Source of the DNA: JBMOPD01 sp049323615
GTDB lineage: Bacteria; Bacillota; Desulfotomaculia; Desulfotomaculales; Desulfocucumaceae
Assembly: GCA_049323615.1 (NCBI GenBank)
Contig: JBMOPD010000035.1
Location: forward strand, 124,001 to 188,000
DNA: 64,000 nucleotides
Direction: 5' to 3'
Below the pieces are notes generated by a model. It was not told the DNA's origin. It made no database searches and saw only the letters and a list, made by a program, of their open reading frames with translations. Below are positions 17,392-26,026 of this stretch, piece after piece (positions within the stretch are counted from its first letter, which is position 1; each line of letters begins with the position of its first letter). A program made the position numbers and the translations under genes.

Positions 17392-19143
17392 TTAAAGCAC
17401 TCTAGCGGTTCCTTTATACACTAGCCCCCTCTGCCCGTCCACGGTGATTATCTCCCCGTCTTCCAGAATCGTTGTGGCGTCCTCCACGCCTACAACCACC
17501 GGAATGCCGAATTCCAGCCCGACAATGGCGGCGTGGGAGGTCAGCCCGCCCTCCTCGGTAATGAGGGCTGCCGCCTTTTGAATAGCTGGTATGTATTCCC
17601 TGTCCGTCGATCCGGTAACCAGTATGTCACCGTCTTCAACCTTGTCCAGGGCTTCATTCAGGTTATGGCATATCCTCGTCCGGCCGGATACCGACCGCGG
17701 CCCGATGCCGGTTCCCCGGGCCACTATGTTGCCCACCGTGTGAACCTTGATCAGGTTGGTTGTTCCGTGGACTCCCACCGGGACCCCGGCAGTAATCACC
17801 ACCAGGTCTCCGGGGCTGATCAGCCCGGCCTTTAACGAAGCGCCTATGGCCGCCGATATCATGCTGTCAGTATCAGTGGTGCGGTCCACCAGGGTCGGCT
17901 GGACACCCCATACCAGGGCCATTTTTCTTAATACCTTCTCCTCCGGTGTCACCGCCACCACCGGCGCCTTTGAACGGTACTTGCTGACCATCCTTGCCGT
18001 GTAGCCGGTCTCGGTGGATGTTATTATGGCGGTGGCGCCGAGGTCCTCTGATATGCTGCAGGTGGCATGGCTGATGGCGTCAGTTACGGTACAGGCCGTC
18101 ACCATGTCCCTGCGGTTCAGCATTTCCCTGTATTTCGGAGAAGATTCGGCCTTTGCGGCAATACTGGCCATGGTCTGCACCGCCTCCACCGGATAACTGC
18201 CGGCGGCTGTCTCCCCGGACAGCATGATGGCGTCGGTGCCGTCAAATATTGCGTTGGCTATGTCGCTGGCTTCGGCCCGGGTGGGCCTCGGGTTATGTAT
18301 CATCGACTCCAGCATCTGGGTGGCAATGATCACAGGTTTACCGGCCCTGTTGCATTTTTCGATAATCGTTTTCTGCACCAGGGGTACCTCCTCAACCGGA
18401 ATTTCCACCCCCAGGTCTCCCCTGGCCACCATAATCCCGTCCGCCACCTTGATTATTTCATCTATGTTGTTAAGCCCCTCACGGCTTTCAATCTTGGCAA
18501 TTATATCCAGGTCGGCCCCCGATTCCTCCACTATCTGCCTTATGGCCAGCACATCGTTGGCCTTGCGGATGAACGAGGCGGCAATGAAATCCATCCCGTT
18601 CTTAATGCCGAATATAATGTCATTAACGTCCCGGTCGGTAACCGCCGGGATATTGACCGCCACCCCCGGCAGGTTTACCCCTTTCTGGGATGTGATCTCA
18701 CCACCGTTTATGATCTCACATTCCACGTTCTTCCTGTTCTTTTCCAGCACCCTCAGTTCGATAAGGCCGTCGGCGATGAGTATCCGGTCACCCGGAAAAA
18801 CATCCCGGGGCAGGCCCTTGTATGTCACCGGCAGTATATTTTCATTGCCCTTGATGTCATTTACAGTCAGGACAATCTTTTTACCGGCTTCCAGAACCAC
18901 GGGTTCTCTCTCCAGGTAGCCCAGCCTGATCTCCGGCCCCTTGGTATCAAGCATTACGGCCACGTTTTTTTCAATCTTCCGGCCGGCTTCCCTGATCAGC
19001 TCAAGCCTGCGGGCATGATCCTCGTGGGTCCCGTGGGAAAAATTCAGCCTGGCCACGTTCATTCCGGCCTGCATCATTTTTATCAGTACCGGCAGCTTTT
19101 CGGACGCCGGCCCAATGGTACAGACTATCTTGGTGCGAAGCAT
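17392..19143 (-). CDS. pyk: Pyruvate kinase with C-terminal PEP-utiliser domain
   Basis: 583 residues. Converts phosphoenolpyruvate and ADP to pyruvate and ATP. The N-terminal barrel has NFSHGTHEDH, MLDTKGPEIR and the active-site signature region IIAKIESREGLNNIDEI with the conserved Lys. MVARGDLGVEIP and TQMLESM follow. An extra domain at about 490-583 contains GGLTSHAAIVG, the phosphohistidine-type swivelling domain found in Bacillus and related pyruvate kinases. ATG with gggggt upstream. It is followed by phosphofructokinase upstream on the same strand, forming a glycolytic pair. Confidence 0.97.
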   Translation of the reverse strand: MLRTKIVCTIGPASEKLPVLIKMMQAGMNVARLNFSHGTHEDHARRLELIREAGRKIEKNVAVMLDTKGPEIRLGYLEREPVVLEAGKKIVLTVNDIKGNENILPVTYKGLPRDVFPGDRILIADGLIELRVLEKNRKNVECEIINGGEITSQKGVNLPGVAVNIPAVTDRDVNDIIFGIKNGMDFIAASFIRKANDVLAIRQIVEESGADLDIIAKIESREGLNNIDEIIKVADGIMVARGDLGVEIPVEEVPLVQKTIIEKCNRAGKPVIIATQMLESMIHNPRPTRAEASDIANAIFDGTDAIMLSGETAAGSYPVEAVQTMASIAAKAESSPKYREMLNRRDMVTACTVTDAISHATCSISEDLGATAIITSTETGYTARMVSKYRSKAPVVAVTPEEKVLRKMALVWGVQPTLVDRTTDTDSMISAAIGASLKAGLISPGDLVVITAGVPVGVHGTTNLIKVHTVGNIVARGTGIGPRSVSGRTRICHNLNEALDKVEDGDILVTGSTDREYIPAIQKAAALITEEGGLTSHAAIVGLEFGIPVVVGVEDATTILEDGEIITVDGQRGLVYKGTARVL

Positions 19144-19161
19144 CGGATACCCCCCATCTCG

Positions 19162-19192
19162 AAGTTCGAGGTTCGATGTTCGAGGTTCGAAC
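19162..19192. repeat. Heptanucleotide tandem repeat array
   Basis: Four units with period 7 (TTCGAGG, TTCGATG, TTCGAGG, TTCGAAC) between the phosphofructokinase and pyruvate kinase genes. Confidence 0.8.
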
Positions 19193-19230
19193 CCGAACCC
19201 CTAACCTCTCCAATGACCCGGAATATTTCC

Positions 19231-20193
19231 TTAAATCGACAGCACTCCGGCCAGGCTGTACATATCCATATCCACATCTTTTTTGCCTGAAAGCACCTGT
19301 TCCAGGTCCGTCGCCACAATCTGGCCGGACACTATTCCCACCATTTTGCATGTCTCCCCGTTCATCAACAGTTCAACCGCCTTGGCGCCCAGCCTGCTGG
19401 CCAGTATCCGGTCATGGGCCGTGGGTGTGCCCCCCCTCTGCAGGTGCCCCAGTATGGTGACCTTGGTATCAAAACCTGTCTTCTGCTTTATTTGTTCCCC
19501 CACCTCCAGGGCGCTGGCGGCCCCTTCGGCCACTATGATGATGCTGTGCAGCTTGCCCCTGCGGTATCCCCGGTTGAGCTTGTGGCAAATCTCATCAATG
19601 CTGGTGGGCTGCTCGGGAATCATTATTGTTTCGGCGCCCCCGGCAAGGCCGGCGGCAAGAGCGATATAACCCGACTCCCGGCCCATCACCTCTATGATAA
19701 AGGTCCTCTCATGGGAGGTGGCGGTGTCCCTTATTTTATTTATGGCATCCACCACGTTGTTTACGGCGGTGTCAAAACCGATGGAGTAGTCTGTGCCCGC
19801 TATGTCGTTATCAATGGTGCCCGGTACACAAACCACCGGAATTTTGTATTCCCGGTGGAATTCCAGCCCTCCCCTGAAGGACCCGTCGCCCCCAATGATC
19901 ACCAGTCCTTCCAGGCGGAACCTTTTGACGTTTTCGTACGCCCTGGCCCGGCCCTCTGGCGTCATAAACTCTTTGGATCTTGCCGTATGTAAAATCGTAC
20001 CGCCCCTGTGAATTGTATCGGCCACCGACCCCAGGTTCATGGGACCCATGTCAGCCTCTATGAACCCTGTAAACCCGTGTTTTATGCCAATTACTTCCAT
20101 CCCGTGGTAGATGGCCTTGCGCACAACCGCCCTGATGGCGGCGTTCATTCCGGGAGAATCTCCTCCACTGGTAAGCACTCCTATTCTCTGCAC
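19231..20193 (-). CDS. pfkA: ATP-dependent 6-phosphofructokinase
   Basis: 320 residues, the normal bacterial length. Phosphorylates fructose 6-phosphate. The ATP site GGDSPGMNAAIRA (about 10-22), GGDGSFRGG near 101, the catalytic TIDNDIAGTDYSIGFDTA region (Asp near 127), and the allosteric-site motif LGHLQRGGTPTAHDR are all intact. GTG start with AGGAGG nine bases upstream. It precedes pyruvate kinase. Confidence 0.97.
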   Translation of the reverse strand: MQRIGVLTSGGDSPGMNAAIRAVVRKAIYHGMEVIGIKHGFTGFIEADMGPMNLGSVADTIHRGGTILHTARSKEFMTPEGRARAYENVKRFRLEGLVIIGGDGSFRGGLEFHREYKIPVVCVPGTIDNDIAGTDYSIGFDTAVNNVVDAINKIRDTATSHERTFIIEVMGRESGYIALAAGLAGGAETIMIPEQPTSIDEICHKLNRGYRRGKLHSIIIVAEGAASALEVGEQIKQKTGFDTKVTILGHLQRGGTPTAHDRILASRLGAKAVELLMNGETCKMVGIVSGQIVATDLEQVLSGKKDVDMDMYSLAGVLSI

Positions 20194-20240
20194 GGGCTGA
20201 CCTCCTGTTTTTCATCATGATGTGTGTAGTATATACAATA

Positions 20241-20432
20241 TTACAAACTGTTTATTATTTCCAGCGCCTCTTCAACTTCTGATTCAGGAACGAGTACTTC
20301 CACGGGCCCGCATTCACTTGTCTGGGATAACCCCACGGTTTTCAATTTCACCAGAAAGCCCTCACCGGAAAGCAATTCTTTAATTCTCTCGGCTTCCCTC
20401 ATGTGAGGCGCGATATACACCACGGTCCACAC
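20241..20432 (-). CDS. Small DUF2007-like protein
   Basis: 63 residues with a ferredoxin-like alternation: WTVVYIAPHMREAERIKELL, GEGFLVKLKTVG, VEVLVPESEVEEALEIINSL. This resembles putative signal-transducing DUF2007 proteins; homologues beside pfkA in related Firmicutes are often labelled only as hypothetical. GTG start with GGGGGAG nine bases upstream. Function unknown. Confidence 0.7.
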   Translation of the reverse strand: MWTVVYIAPHMREAERIKELLSGEGFLVKLKTVGLSQTSECGPVEVLVPESEVEEALEIINSL

Positions 20433-20519
20433 GTTAAAATACTCCCCCTCCCGTGCAGTAGGAACACGAATTAGTCTTTTCTACTCATCAACTGTGTATT
20501 CCTTTATTAAAAAACAAAA

Positions 20520-20551
20520 AATAACCAGAGATTGTCAATACCCTGATTATT
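20520..20551 (-). terminator. Intrinsic terminator after mtrB
   Basis: Minus-strand stem AATAATCAG with CTGGTTATT (9 pairs, one G-U), followed by TTTTTTG and another T-run, just downstream of the mtrB stop. Confidence 0.75.
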
Positions 20552-20560
20552 TTTTAAGGT

Positions 20561-20791
20561 TTAGTCATCGGTTCTTATTTTACCGTTTTTTGTCAGCACC
20601 TCGGCCTTCCCTCTGATTTTTATGGCTGATGTGTGTTCGGTAAACTGGGCCACCATTATTTCACCTTTGTCAAGTTTTTCAGAATGGTGAAACTTGGTGT
20701 CCTTACCCCGGGTCAGGCCGATTATGGTCACCCCGTTGTCCAGTGCTTTTATGACAATATAATCTCCTCCGATGTACGAGTAGTCGTTCAT
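20561..20791 (-). CDS. mtrB: TRAP, trp RNA-binding attenuation protein
   Basis: 76 residues from the ATG at 20791 (GAGGTGATTTG upstream); a longer in-frame start at 20851 is not supported. The core reads GLTRGKDTKFHHSEKLDKGE and AQFTEHTSAIKIRGKAE, which is nearly identical to Bacillus subtilis TRAP, including the tryptophan-pocket Gly/Thr and the Lys-Lys-Arg RNA-contact residues. TRAP forms an 11-mer ring that, with tryptophan bound, wraps (G/U)AG repeats in trp leader RNA. No trp biosynthesis gene is in the window, and neither mtrA nor anti-TRAP is adjacent. Confidence 0.95.
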   Translation of the reverse strand: MNDYSYIGGDYIVIKALDNGVTIIGLTRGKDTKFHHSEKLDKGEIMVAQFTEHTSAIKIRGKAEVLTKNGKIRTDD

Positions 20792-20890
20792 CAAATCACC
20801 TCGCAAACGCCGCCTGGCGGGTTCTTCACGAAAATAATAGCACAGCCCCACCGCATTGGCAAGAAGATGAGTTGGAAATCAGCTGGAAGT

Positions 20891-20925
20891 CCGGGGCAGA
20901 ATCCAGGAGCCAGAATCCGGAATAG
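20891..20925. repeat. Degenerate heptanucleotide repeat
   Basis: About four imperfect 7-base units of the CAGAATC/CAGGAGC type between dnaE and mtrB, related to the arrays at 45828, 47271 and 49701. Confidence 0.6.
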
Positions 20926-20938
20926 AGAAATGGTTGAA

Positions 20939-23900
20939 TTAAACCTCTTTTACCTTCACATTATGGCTGCCCAGCAATTTTTTCATTTCACCCAGCAGGG
21001 GGCCGGACAGGTCCACCCAGTTATCCCGGGGAATCCTTTTCAATTTTTTTTCCTTTTCAAAGTAGAGGAACACCTTTGAATCACCGGAATATGTGCGCAG
21101 AAGAATCTTTATATTATCCAGCACCTCCGGGGTCACGTCATCGACCCTCAGGTACAGTTCGCCACTAATTTTTTTGGCCAGGGGCCGGACCTCCTCGGCT
21201 ATAATTTTAACCTCGTCGCCTGTGGCGCTGGCCTTCCCCTTTATGGCCACCACCGCATCATTGTAGATAAATTTTTGAAATTCCCGGTATACCCTGGGGA
21301 AAAACACCGCCTCCAGGTTTCCGGTCAGGTCCTCCATGGTGGCAAAGGCCATCGGGTCACCTCTCTTGGTGGTTATCTTCTTCACTGATGTCAGCATGCC
21401 TCCGCAGGTGACAACGGCTTCTCCCTCCAGTTCCTTTATCTCCGCCGCCGTCACTCCGGCCAGATCAGCCAGGGAATGACGGTAATCCAGCAGGGGGTGT
21501 CCGCTGAGATAGAAACCGATGGCCTCCTTTTCCATCAGCAGCATGTCGCCCCTGGAGTATTCCTGAACATCGGGTATGTCGAGGGACAGGGTGTTCCGCA
21601 CCTCTTCCCCCCAGAAATCCAGCAATGACAGCTGTCCGTTGGCCCGGTCCTTCTGCGTCTGTTGGGCAAGGTTCAGGCCGGCGTCCACCGCAGCCATAAG
21701 CTGGGCCCGGTGTTTGCCCAACGAGTCCATGGCGCCGGACTTGATCAAGTTTTCTATCACCCGCCTGTTCACCACCCTGGTATCCAGGCGGCTGCAGAAA
21801 TCGGCAAAGCTTTCAAAGGGGCCGTCTTTCTCCCTGGCGGATATGATGGCCTCCACGGCGGCCAGCCCGACATTCTTGATGGCAGCCATTCCGTAGCGGA
21901 TTTTGGAGCCCTCCACGGAAAAGCTCTCCCGGCTCCTGTTGACATCCGGCGGCAGCATCTCTATCCCCATCCGGCGGCACTCTTCAATATAAAGGGCCAC
22001 CTTGTCGGTATTGTCGCGCACCGAGGTCAGCAGCGCGGTCATAAACTCCACCGGGTAATTGGCCTTGAGATAGGCGGTCTGGTAGGAAACCATGGCGTAG
22101 GCCGCGCTGTGGGATTTATTGAAGCCGTAGCCGGCGAAATAAGCCATCAGGTCGAATATCTGCCCGGCTATTTCTTCATCAACGTTGTTTTTCACCGCGC
22201 CCTCAATAAACTGTGCCCTCAGGCCGGCTATGATTTCCGGCTTCTTCTTGCCCATGGCCCGGCGCAGCAGGTCGGCCTCGCCCAGGGTGAAACCGGACAG
22301 GTCGGATGCTATGCGCATCACCTGCTCCTGGTAGAGTATCACCCCGTAAGTGTCCTTCAGTATGGGCTCCAGCATCGGGTGGAGGTAGGTTACCTTTTTC
22401 ACCCCGTGCTTGCTGTCTATAAAATCATTGACCATGCCGCTGCCCAGGGGGCCGGGGCGGTAGAGGGCCACCAGGGCCACAATGTCCTCGAACACCCCGG
22501 GTTTCAGTTCCCTCAGTATGGCCTTCATGCCGCTGCTCTCCAGCTGGAACACACCGGTTCCCTCGCCCCGGCACAAAAGTTCATATGTTTTCGGGTCATC
22601 CAGCGGTATACTGTCGATATCCAGACTGATTGACCTGTTCTCCTCCACCATCTTGATGGCCTCGTTGATAACCGTAAGGGTGCGCAGTCCCAGCAGGTCC
22701 ATCTTTAAGAGCCCCAGTTCCTCCACCTGGTCCTTGGCGAACTGGGTGGTCAGGGGGCCGTCCGCCGCCTTGTACAGCGGCAGGTAGTGGGTCAGGGGCT
22801 CCCTGGTGATGACCACGCCGGCGGCGTGGGTGGAGGCGTGCCTGGGCATCCCCTCCAGCAGGGCCGCCATGTCTATAAGCTTTTTGATCTGCCGGTTGCT
22901 TTCATACAGCTCCTTAAGTTCGGGGGAATCGTTCAAGGCCTTCTCGATAGTTATATGAAGCTCCGCCGGAACCAGCTTGGCCACCTTGTCCACTTCGCTG
23001 TATGGCATGCTGAGGGTTCTCCCCACATCCCTGATGGCGGCCCTGGCGGCCATGGTGCCAAAAGTGGCTATCTGCGCCACACGGTCGAAGCCGTATCTTT
23101 GGGTGGCATAGTTTATTACCTCACCCCGGCGCTCAAAGCAGAAGTCTATGTCTATGTCCGGCATTGTTACCCGCTCCGGGTTAAGGAACCTCTCGAACAG
23201 CAGCCCGTACCTTAACGGGTCAATATTGGTAATCCCCAGCGAGTAGGCCACCAGGCTGCCGGCCGCCGATCCGCGGCCGGGCCCCACCGGTATCCCGTTC
23301 TCCCTGGCAAAATGGATCATGTCCCACACGATCAGGAAATAGGCTGAAAACCCCATTTGCTTGATTACTTTGAGTTCGTATTCCAGCCTTTTCCCGACGA
23401 AATCCGAAATGTCCCGGTACCGCCGCGCCAGTCCTTCATGGCAGAGTTTTTCCAGGTAGGTATCCACTGTGTAGCCCTCGGGGACGGTATACACCGGCAG
23501 GTGGAGCTTGCCGAAGGCAAGGTCCACCTGGCAGCGCCCGGCAATGTCCAGGGTTATATCCATGGCCTGGCGCAGCTCACCGAAGAGAAGGTTAATCTCG
23601 TCCCGGCTTTTCAAATAAAGCTCCTGGGACAAAAACCTCATCCTGGACGGGTCGTCCACAGTCTTGCCGGTCTGGATGCACAGCAGTACGTCCTGCATCT
23701 CGGCATGCTCTTTTTCAACATAATGCACATCATTGGTCACCACCAGGGGAATGCCGGTTCTCCTGCTGATGTTGACCAGTTCGCGGTTGGCCGTTCTCTG
23801 CTCCTCAAAGCCGTGGTCCTGCAGCTCCAGGTAGAAATTATCATTTCCGAATATATCCCGGTACTCCCCGGCCGCCCTGCAGGCATCCTCAATCTGCCCG

Positions 23901-24343
23901 CCCAGGACCCTGGCGGCCACCTCCCCGGCTATGCACCCCGACAGGGCGATCAGCCCCCGGCTGTATGCCACCAGGGTCTGCTTGTCCACCCTGGGCTTGT
24001 AGTAAAAGCCGTCCGTGTATGCCAAAGAGACAAGCTTTAGGAGGTTTCTGTAGCCCTCTTCATTTTCGGCCAGCAGCACCAGGTGGTACAGGTTGTCATC
24101 CACCTTCGGCGTGCGGTCGGCCATGGTGCGGGGGGCCACGTAGACCTCACAGCCCAGTATGGGCTTGATTCCCTCTTTTTTGCAAGCCTTATAAAAATCC
24201 ACCGTGCCGAACATTGCCCCGTGGTCGGTTACGGCCAGGGCGGGCATGCCCAATCCGGCGGCCTTTTTTACCACTTCTTTAATCCGGGCGGCCCCGTCCA
24301 GCAAACTGTATTCAGTATGAACATGCAGGTGAACAAAGGACAC
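20939..24343 (-). CDS. dnaE: DNA polymerase III alpha subunit (DnaE)
   Basis: 1134 residues, typical of DnaE1. It has the N-terminal PHP domain (FVHLHVHTEYSLLDG at residue 3, with TDHGAMFG and DVHYV), the polymerase core with PDIDIDFC near residue 395 supplying two catalytic Asp, the third in the following palm region, FNKSHSAAYAMVSYQTAYLK, tandem HhH near 830-880, and an OB domain near 990-1080 (VVTCGGMLTSVKKITTKRGD). The GTG start has AGAGGTAG upstream. It is the replicative chromosome polymerase or lagging-strand partner of PolC. Confidence 0.97.
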   Translation of the reverse strand: MSFVHLHVHTEYSLLDGAARIKEVVKKAAGLGMPALAVTDHGAMFGTVDFYKACKKEGIKPILGCEVYVAPRTMADRTPKVDDNLYHLVLLAENEEGYRNLLKLVSLAYTDGFYYKPRVDKQTLVAYSRGLIALSGCIAGEVAARVLGGQIEDACRAAGEYRDIFGNDNFYLELQDHGFEEQRTANRELVNISRRTGIPLVVTNDVHYVEKEHAEMQDVLLCIQTGKTVDDPSRMRFLSQELYLKSRDEINLLFGELRQAMDITLDIAGRCQVDLAFGKLHLPVYTVPEGYTVDTYLEKLCHEGLARRYRDISDFVGKRLEYELKVIKQMGFSAYFLIVWDMIHFARENGIPVGPGRGSAAGSLVAYSLGITNIDPLRYGLLFERFLNPERVTMPDIDIDFCFERRGEVINYATQRYGFDRVAQIATFGTMAARAAIRDVGRTLSMPYSEVDKVAKLVPAELHITIEKALNDSPELKELYESNRQIKKLIDMAALLEGMPRHASTHAAGVVITREPLTHYLPLYKAADGPLTTQFAKDQVEELGLLKMDLLGLRTLTVINEAIKMVEENRSISLDIDSIPLDDPKTYELLCRGEGTGVFQLESSGMKAILRELKPGVFEDIVALVALYRPGPLGSGMVNDFIDSKHGVKKVTYLHPMLEPILKDTYGVILYQEQVMRIASDLSGFTLGEADLLRRAMGKKKPEIIAGLRAQFIEGAVKNNVDEEIAGQIFDLMAYFAGYGFNKSHSAAYAMVSYQTAYLKANYPVEFMTALLTSVRDNTDKVALYIEECRRMGIEMLPPDVNRSRESFSVEGSKIRYGMAAIKNVGLAAVEAIISAREKDGPFESFADFCSRLDTRVVNRRVIENLIKSGAMDSLGKHRAQLMAAVDAGLNLAQQTQKDRANGQLSLLDFWGEEVRNTLSLDIPDVQEYSRGDMLLMEKEAIGFYLSGHPLLDYRHSLADLAGVTAAEIKELEGEAVVTCGGMLTSVKKITTKRGDPMAFATMEDLTGNLEAVFFPRVYREFQKFIYNDAVVAIKGKASATGDEVKIIAEEVRPLAKKISGELYLRVDDVTPEVLDNIKILLRTYSGDSKVFLYFEKEKKLKRIPRDNWVDLSGPLLGEMKKLLGSHNVKVKEV

Positions 24344-24431
24344 TCTTAACTACCTCTCTGGTTAAAATTTCTGTCGGCATCCGGCTGTCAGCCATCAGCA
24401 GATAATTGTGGTTTTTGTTCTTTATAGCGCC

Positions 24432-24923
24432 CTACTCGCTTCCATTGCTGTTTACATCGGTCAGGTCGGCCCATTCCCCGCCCGTGAGCAGCCGAAGCTG
24501 ATCCATATTGACCGGCAGGGCGGAACTGGCGGTGCCGGCCGCGGCATAAACCACGGGGAATCTCTTCATGGAGTCATCCAAGAAAATTTTTACTTTTTGC
24601 GGCAGGGCCAGGGGGCACACGCCTCCCACATCGTAGCCGGTAATTTTTTTCACCGTCTCATAATCCGCCATTTTTATTTTGGAGGCCCCGGTAAGTCTCT
24701 TCAGCCGGTTGCTCTTTATTTTCACGTCCCCGGAGGCCACCACCAGAACGGGTTCACCGTCGGCCATGAACAGAATTGACTTGGCTATCTGGCCCACCAG
24801 AACCCCCAGGGCGGCGGCCGCCAGTTCCGAGGTGGCGGTGTTTTCCTTCATTTCCAACACCTTTAGACCCAAACCGAAGCCGTCGACGTAATCCTGCACT
24901 TTCTTTATTTCCGGCGCTGTCAT
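24432..24923 (-). CDS. YbaK/EbsC-type aminoacyl-tRNA deacylase
   Basis: 163 residues covering one YbaK/ProX editing domain. Motifs include AKSILFMADGEPVLVVASGDVKI (AKSILFM near 52), LTGASKIKMAD and GYDVGGVCPLALP, the last matching the conserved GxxxGxxxPxG-type loop of prolyl-tRNA editing proteins. Probably hydrolyses mischarged tRNA (Cys- or Ala-tRNA-Pro). Stand-alone gene. Confidence 0.9.
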   Translation of the reverse strand: MTAPEIKKVQDYVDGFGLGLKVLEMKENTATSELAAAALGVLVGQIAKSILFMADGEPVLVVASGDVKIKSNRLKRLTGASKIKMADYETVKKITGYDVGGVCPLALPQKVKIFLDDSMKRFPVVYAAAGTASSALPVNMDQLRLLTGGEWADLTDVNSNGSE

Positions 24924-25072
24924 AAATAAACCCCCTTTTTGCCTACAGGGGGATTTTACCTTATTTTCCGCCGAAATTCAATCAGCCTTTAAAAAGAGGA
25001 ACACCGCTCATTTTTGGAAAATTGGCAACTGCTTTTTCCGTCCCGCGATGTCAGGTTTTCCTACCCAATTAG

Positions 25073-25163
25073 GGCTGTCAGAAACGAACGTGGCGCAGAA
25101 ACGCCGGCGGGACGGAGCAGAATCGTATCGGTACGTTGAGCATCCGGACAGCCGGCGCTGACA
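25073..25163. other. Unexplained structured intergenic segment
   Basis: A GC-rich island in the 24924-25211 gap. GGCTGTC (25073-25079) pairs with GACAGCC (25147-25153), enclosing two hairpins: GGCG/CGCC (25092-25105) and CGTA/TACG with a TCGG loop (25124-25135). TGTCAG (25076-25081) can instead pair with CTGACA (25158-25163), so two outer stems compete. Could be a small RNA, a remnant mobile element end or a leader; no coding signal. Confidence 0.4.
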
Positions 25164-25211
25164 AAGCCAGGCGAAGTTTATCACAACTCTTTTATGAACT
25201 CAATTCTTACA

Positions 25212-25601
25212 TTAACTGTGCTCTATTACAATTAACTCCGACATTGGAAAATGGCGCACGTTTTTGGTCACCAGGGTAAGGGAGTTCTCCACAGCTACTG
25301 CAGCAATAAGTGCATCGGAAATGCTTAAAGTAATCCCTTTTTTCTGATAATCCCGGCGGTACAGCCCAGCCCGGCGGGCGGTTTTATACTCAATCGGGAA
25401 ATATAGCAGGGCATCTATAAATTCCTCCACCCGCGGCAATTCCTCCGGTCTGACCCCTGAAAATATTTCTGCCACCGTCACCGGGCAGCAGGCCAAAGGG
25501 GCTTCCTCCACCAGTATTTCAAGCATTTTTGCGATTTCGTTGCGGCCCCGCAGAAAATCAATCAAAACCGTGGTGTCCAGGAGGAAACCCTTACTCGCCA
25601 A
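25212..25601 (-). CDS. PIN-domain toxin (VapC-type)
   Basis: 129 residues with the PIN nuclease acidic set: LLDTTVLIDFLRG (first Asp), TVAEIFSGV (Glu), LSISDALIAAVAVENSLTLVT (Asp pair) and a C-terminal VTKNVRHF. It is expected to be an Mg-dependent RNase. It overlaps its antitoxin gene by 11 bases, the usual arrangement. Confidence 0.93.
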   Translation of the reverse strand: MASKGFLLDTTVLIDFLRGRNEIAKMLEILVEEAPLACCPVTVAEIFSGVRPEELPRVEEFIDALLYFPIEYKTARRAGLYRRDYQKKGITLSISDALIAAVAVENSLTLVTKNVRHFPMSELIVIEHS

Positions 25602-25866
25602 AGATTTCCCTCCTCCGCACCTCAGTTTCCTCCCTCAGTTTCCTTACCCAGGTTGAAACACCATCGGCGGTGGTAAATTCGGGGTAATCGCCCTCTTTTA
25701 AAATGCCGGCGGCAGATTGCAGTGCTTTTTTTTGTTTAACCCTAAACAATTCTTTTTTAGTTGCATCGATGATAAATCTGCTTCTTTGGCGCTCACCAAC
25801 ATATTTATCCAGATCAGACAACAGTTCAACCGGAAAACGGATGGGGGTTATTTTGGTGTTTTCCAA
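25591..25866 (-). CDS. Ribbon-helix-helix antitoxin partner
   Basis: 91 residues. The N-terminal TKITPIRFPVELLSDLDKYV is a ribbon-helix-helix motif for DNA binding and RSRFIIDATKKEL the second helix; the acidic/aromatic C-terminal half would wrap the PIN toxin. TTG start with GAGGTGG six bases upstream. Upstream, inverted GTATATAC-like sites between 25885 and 25920 could be the autoregulatory operator. Confidence 0.88.
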   Translation of the reverse strand: MENTKITPIRFPVELLSDLDKYVGERQRSRFIIDATKKELFRVKQKKALQSAAGILKEGDYPEFTTADGVSTWVRKLREETEVRRREIFGE

Positions 25867-26026
25867 TACAATCCACCTCTATATATACAATATTGTTATT
25901 TATTAGTATATACATATTAAGGGGTATTTCAAGCACTAAAATTGCTGTTAAACGGCGTCCTTAGACAGTGACAGAATATGTTTGACTTTTCACCAACGAC
26001 TTTAAGGTGTTTGATTTCCGCGAGAA

